This document shows positions 7,200 to 10,274 of a stretch of DNA of 10,274 nt, piece by piece. The DNA is taken from NCBI GenBank assembly GCA_947626205.1, contig CANQRO010000053.1, positions 1 through 10,274 on the forward strand, read 5' to 3'. The position numbers were made by a program, and so were the translations under genes. Source of the DNA: an uncultured Clostridia bacterium (GTDB lineage Bacteria > Bacillota > Clostridia > TANB77 > CAG-508). The notes beneath the pieces were generated by a model. It made no database searches and had not been told where the DNA came from. It saw only the letters and a list, made by a program, of their open reading frames with translations. Positions within the stretch are counted from its first letter, which is position 1. Every line of letters begins with the position of its first letter.

Positions 7200-10100
7200 A
7201 AATAAATTTTATATCTTTAAAATATTTAATATACTTTTCCATATATTTATTATCTATGTTTAACCAATTAAAATCAATTTTATTTAAAAACATTCTAGAA
7301 AATTCTGATAAAATGTCTATATTCGAATTAATTTCAAAATTATTATTTAAATTTAATTCATTAATAATACCAGACAAAATATCTTTTTTATTCTCATCGG
7401 ATAATGTTTCTTTTATTATTTTATCAAACTCTGTATAATTTACAACTTTTAAATGTATATTATATTTCTTTAATATCTCGATGAAATTTTTCATAGTTAT
7501 ATAATTACAATTATAAAGATGAAATACACTAAAATCTTGTATATAATTTTGCATTATTAAAATAATTGCAAGCCCACATAAATCTACAGGTGTAAATTCT
7601 AATTTTGCATTCAACAAATAATCTGGAACAACACCTAATTTTATTAAAGACTGTATTCTACCAATAAAAGCATTTTCATCAGGGTTAATTTGGAATTTTC
7701 CATCTGAATATCTATTAGTAATATTACCAAGTCTTAATATTTGTGCATTCAATCCATGTGCCATATGTTCTAATATAATTTTTTCCGCTTCAAATTTACT
7801 CTTTGTATATACATTATCTAATTTTTGTCCAATATATAAATTATTTTCTGAAAAAGAAACAGTTTCGTCCTTATTAATTTCTCCAGAAACACTAACAGAA
7901 GAAATTTGTATTAATCTCTTATTATATTTCTCGCAAAATTCAATTGCTTTTTCAGTTAATCCAATATTAATATCTTCAAAATTTTTAAAATTACCGTAAT
8001 GCCTAACATTAGCACTAGAGTTAATTACAATAGAAACATCATCAACAATTTCATTATATAAATCTGTACTTAAACCGAAATTTTCTTTAGTAATATCACC
8101 TTTAAAAATGATAATTCTATTATCTATAAACTCATCTAATTCATTATTAAAATAAAAATGTAGAGCGTCTAAAAATCTAGTTCTAGCAGACAATTTGTTT
8201 TTGTCTCTAACTATACAATAAGTTTTACCATTATCATTTTTAATAAAATTATATAAAATATGCATACCAACAAATCCATTTGAACCTAATAAAAGTACAT
8301 GATTATTTTTATTAGTTAGAATTTTTTTGCAATTTTTAATATTATTTTTTTCTAATATTTTGTTAATTTCAGTATAATCATAAGTACTTTCTACTTCAGC
8401 AATAGCAGTAACCTTTGCTTCAGATAGTTCTCTTACTGTAGGATATTTAAAAATATCAGAATATTCTACATTAACATTATTCGATAACATTTCAACCTTA
8501 AATTTAATAGCAAGTAAAGAATCAGCACCTAATTCAAAAATATCATCATCTATACCAACTTTTGTATTTAATAACTTTTCCCAAGTAGTACAGAATGATT
8601 TTTGCAATTCATTTTCTGGTGCAACATAACTTGACTTCTTTACAGTTGTTATCTTATATTCTTTTAAAACCTTAGCATCTATTTTACCATTTATTGTTAA
8701 AGGAAAAGCATCTAATACTACTACATGAGATGGTATCATATAATAAGGCAAATTCTTTTTTAAGTAAGTATTAATATACTCTAAATCTACATCTGCATTT
8801 GCAGTTATAAAAGAACAAATACAATCAATATTATTTACTTTTCTTATCATAGTATAAGAATTTGTAATATTTGATATATTTCTTAAAGTTGAATTAATTT
8901 CGTTTAATTCAATTCTGTGTCCCTTAAATTTAATTTGTGAATCATTTCTACCTATAAAAGATAAAACACCATTATCTGTCCAGAATGCTAAATCACCTGT
9001 TTTATATATAGTAGTAGGACTGTATTTATTATTATTTACAAAAGCTTTTTTAGTTAATTCAGAATTATTTAAATATCCTTTACTAACATTATCTCCACTA
9101 ATACATAATTCGCCAACTACACCTATTGGTAAAAGGTTTGTATCCTTATCTAAGATAAAGATTTTACTATTAGATATAGGAAAACCTATTGGCACATTTT
9201 CATTCAAATTGTCTGAAAATTTATATTTATAGAAAGTAGTACAAATTGTTGCTTCCGTAGGCCCATAACCATTTACTATTTCTATATTTTTATTAATATC
9301 TAAAAATTTATTTAAAGTACTATTTTTAATTGCTTCTACTCCAACAAGTAATTTATTAATGTAGACTTTTATATTATTAGAAACAATATAAGAAGAAACA
9401 TCATTAAGTACACTAGGTGGAATATAAAGAAAAGTTACTTTAAATTTATTTAACATATCACATAAAAGAGGGATACTGGTTAATGTGTCCTCTGGATATA
9501 AAACTAAAGTACAACCAAATGCAAGTGGTGTAAATATTTCACATACACTAACATCGAACGAAATATTAGTAAGAGATAAGCAACTATCTTTATTTCCAAA
9601 CTTATTATTAAAGCAATTATTAAAGCTAAATAAGAAATTTACTAAATTATTATGAGTAACCATAACACCCTTTGGGTTACCAGTTGAACCAGATGTGTAG
9701 ATAATATACGCTAAATCATCAGTTGAAATATTAGTATTTAAATTAGCTTTATCATAATTTGAATAATTTATATTATTAATATTAAGTGTTGTAGTAGATT
9801 CTATTTTATAATTTGTATCAGTTATAAATAATTTTGATTTACTATTTTGTGTAATGTAATTTATTCTATTAATAGGGTAAGTAGGATTTATTGGTAAATA
9901 AGCACAACCACACTTTAAAACTCCTAAAATGGTAATAATAAATGAAATATTTTTATTCATACAAACACTTATAATGTCATTATTTTTAACACCATTATTT
10001 ACTAAATAATGAGCCAACATATTAACCTTTTCATTTAATTCTCTGTAAGTTAGTTTTTGTTCTTCAAAAATAACTGCAATACCATTAGGATTTTTATTAA

Positions 10101-10274
10101 CCTGTTCTTCGAATAATTCTATAACTGTTTTATTCTTTGGATAATCTGTTTTAGTATTATTAAAATCATTTAATATTTGATTTTTTTCTTCTTCTTCAAG
10201 CATATCAATATCAGCTATTTTTATATCACTATTTTCTATAACAGTTTGTAAAATATTTATATAATGTTTAGAAA
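7198..10274 (-). CDS. NRPS, 3' part: C-terminal end of C domain, then A, T and terminal reductase domains (partial)
   Basis: The reading frame is open to the right edge, so the 5' end is missing. The first in-frame ATG in the window (10203) is internal: the 23 codons before it encode HYINILQTVIEN-like sequence typical of the end of a condensation domain. Numbered from that ATG (1001 residues), the adenylation domain (1-515) has YTSGSTGNPKG (169-179), NGYGPTE (311-317), YKTGD (400-404), GRNDSQIKFKGHRIEL (418-433) and NGK with catalytic K507. The carrier domain (about 527-600) has LGADSL with phosphopantetheine site S562. The thioester reductase domain (635-1001) has the NAD(P)H motif GSNGFVG (640-646), NSSANVRHYG (728-737) and the catalytic Y799/K803 pair with S769 in the usual Thr/Ser place. 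It activates one amino acid and releases the peptide reductively as an aldehyde or alcohol. There is no thioesterase. The protein is rich in Asn, Ile and Lys. It is followed directly by a sensor kinase gene. Confidence 0.93.
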   Translation of the reverse strand, partial: SKHYINILQTVIENSDIKIADIDMLEEEEKNQILNDFNNTKTDYPKNKTVIELFEEQVNKNPNGIAVIFEEQKLTYRELNEKVNMLAHYLVNNGVKNNDIISVCMNKNISFIITILGVLKCGCAYLPINPTYPINRINYITQNSKSKLFITDTNYKIESTTTLNINNINYSNYDKANLNTNISTDDLAYIIYTSGSTGNPKGVMVTHNNLVNFLFSFNNCFNNKFGNKDSCLSLTNISFDVSVCEIFTPLAFGCTLVLYPEDTLTSIPLLCDMLNKFKVTFLYIPPSVLNDVSSYIVSNNIKVYINKLLVGVEAIKNSTLNKFLDINKNIEIVNGYGPTEATICTTFYKYKFSDNLNENVPIGFPISNSKIFILDKDTNLLPIGVVGELCISGDNVSKGYLNNSELTKKAFVNNNKYSPTTIYKTGDLAFWTDNGVLSFIGRNDSQIKFKGHRIELNEINSTLRNISNITNSYTMIRKVNNIDCICSFITANADVDLEYINTYLKKNLPYYMIPSHVVVLDAFPLTINGKIDAKVLKEYKITTVKKSSYVAPENELQKSFCTTWEKLLNTKVGIDDDIFELGADSLLAIKFKVEMLSNNVNVEYSDIFKYPTVRELSEAKVTAIAEVESTYDYTEINKILEKNNIKNCKKILTNKNNHVLLLGSNGFVGMHILYNFIKNDNGKTYCIVRDKNKLSARTRFLDALHFYFNNELDEFIDNRIIIFKGDITKENFGLSTDLYNEIVDDVSIVINSSANVRHYGNFKNFEDINIGLTEKAIEFCEKYNKRLIQISSVSVSGEINKDETVSFSENNLYIGQKLDNVYTKSKFEAEKIILEHMAHGLNAQILRLGNITNRYSDGKFQINPDENAFIGRIQSLIKLGVVPDYLLNAKLEFTPVDLCGLAIILIMQNYIQDFSVFHLYNCNYITMKNFIEILKKYNIHLKVVNYTEFDKIIKETLSDENKKDILSGIINELNLNNNFEINSNIDILSEFSRMFLNKIDFNWLNIDNKYMEKYIKYFKDIKFI

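Noticed and set aside
1..10274. CRISPR arrays, tRNA or rRNA genes, insertion sequences or attachment sites
   Set aside because: No regularly spaced repeats, no cloverleaf-like sequences, no transposase or integrase frames and no paired terminal repeats were found by eye.

Overview
The window comes from a very A+T-rich bacterium with Gram-positive style signals: AGGAGG-type ribosome binding sites, TTGACA/TATAAT promoters with 17-base spacers, and hairpin/U-run terminators. Gene content (an ABC-F ATPase, a DUF975 membrane protein, a REC/HD-GYP regulator, a 7TM histidine kinase and a nonribosomal peptide synthetase) fits a low-G+C Bacillota, most likely a Clostridia-type anaerobe. This is an inference from style and family content; no rRNA is present to confirm it. 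Only TAA and TAG stops and standard decoding were seen.

Layout, left to right. An ABC-F ATPase gene reads rightward (164-1747) from its own promoter. It converges on a leftward gene for a small DUF975-type membrane protein (1836-2606), and a two-way hairpin terminator lies between them. All remaining genes read leftward. In transcription order (right to left) they are: the 3' part of a nonribosomal peptide synthetase (NRPS) gene that runs off the right edge (7198-10274); a 7TM-PAS histidine kinase (5385-7184); histidyl-tRNA synthetase (3907-5235); a REC/HD-GYP response regulator (2741-3793); and the DUF975 gene. No gap without a gene reaches 300 bases.

The most interesting part is the right third. 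The NRPS segment encodes the tail of a condensation domain, then adenylation, carrier and terminal reductase domains. This is the architecture that releases a peptide as an aldehyde or alcohol. Its stop codon overlaps the Shine-Dalgarno sequence of the histidine kinase, so the two genes are almost certainly one operon. A sensor kinase coupled to a peptide-aldehyde type synthetase suggests that the product, or the stress it answers to, is sensed. The nearest response regulator is the HD-GYP protein, probably a cyclic-di-GMP phosphodiesterase, which lies just beyond hisS. A kinase-regulator pair split by hisS is plausible but not shown.

The NRPS-kinase operon appears to end at a 14-bp hairpin whose first arm overlaps the -10 box of a well-formed hisS promoter. 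Read-through RNA would therefore carry the terminator, while hisS mRNA would start inside it and escape.
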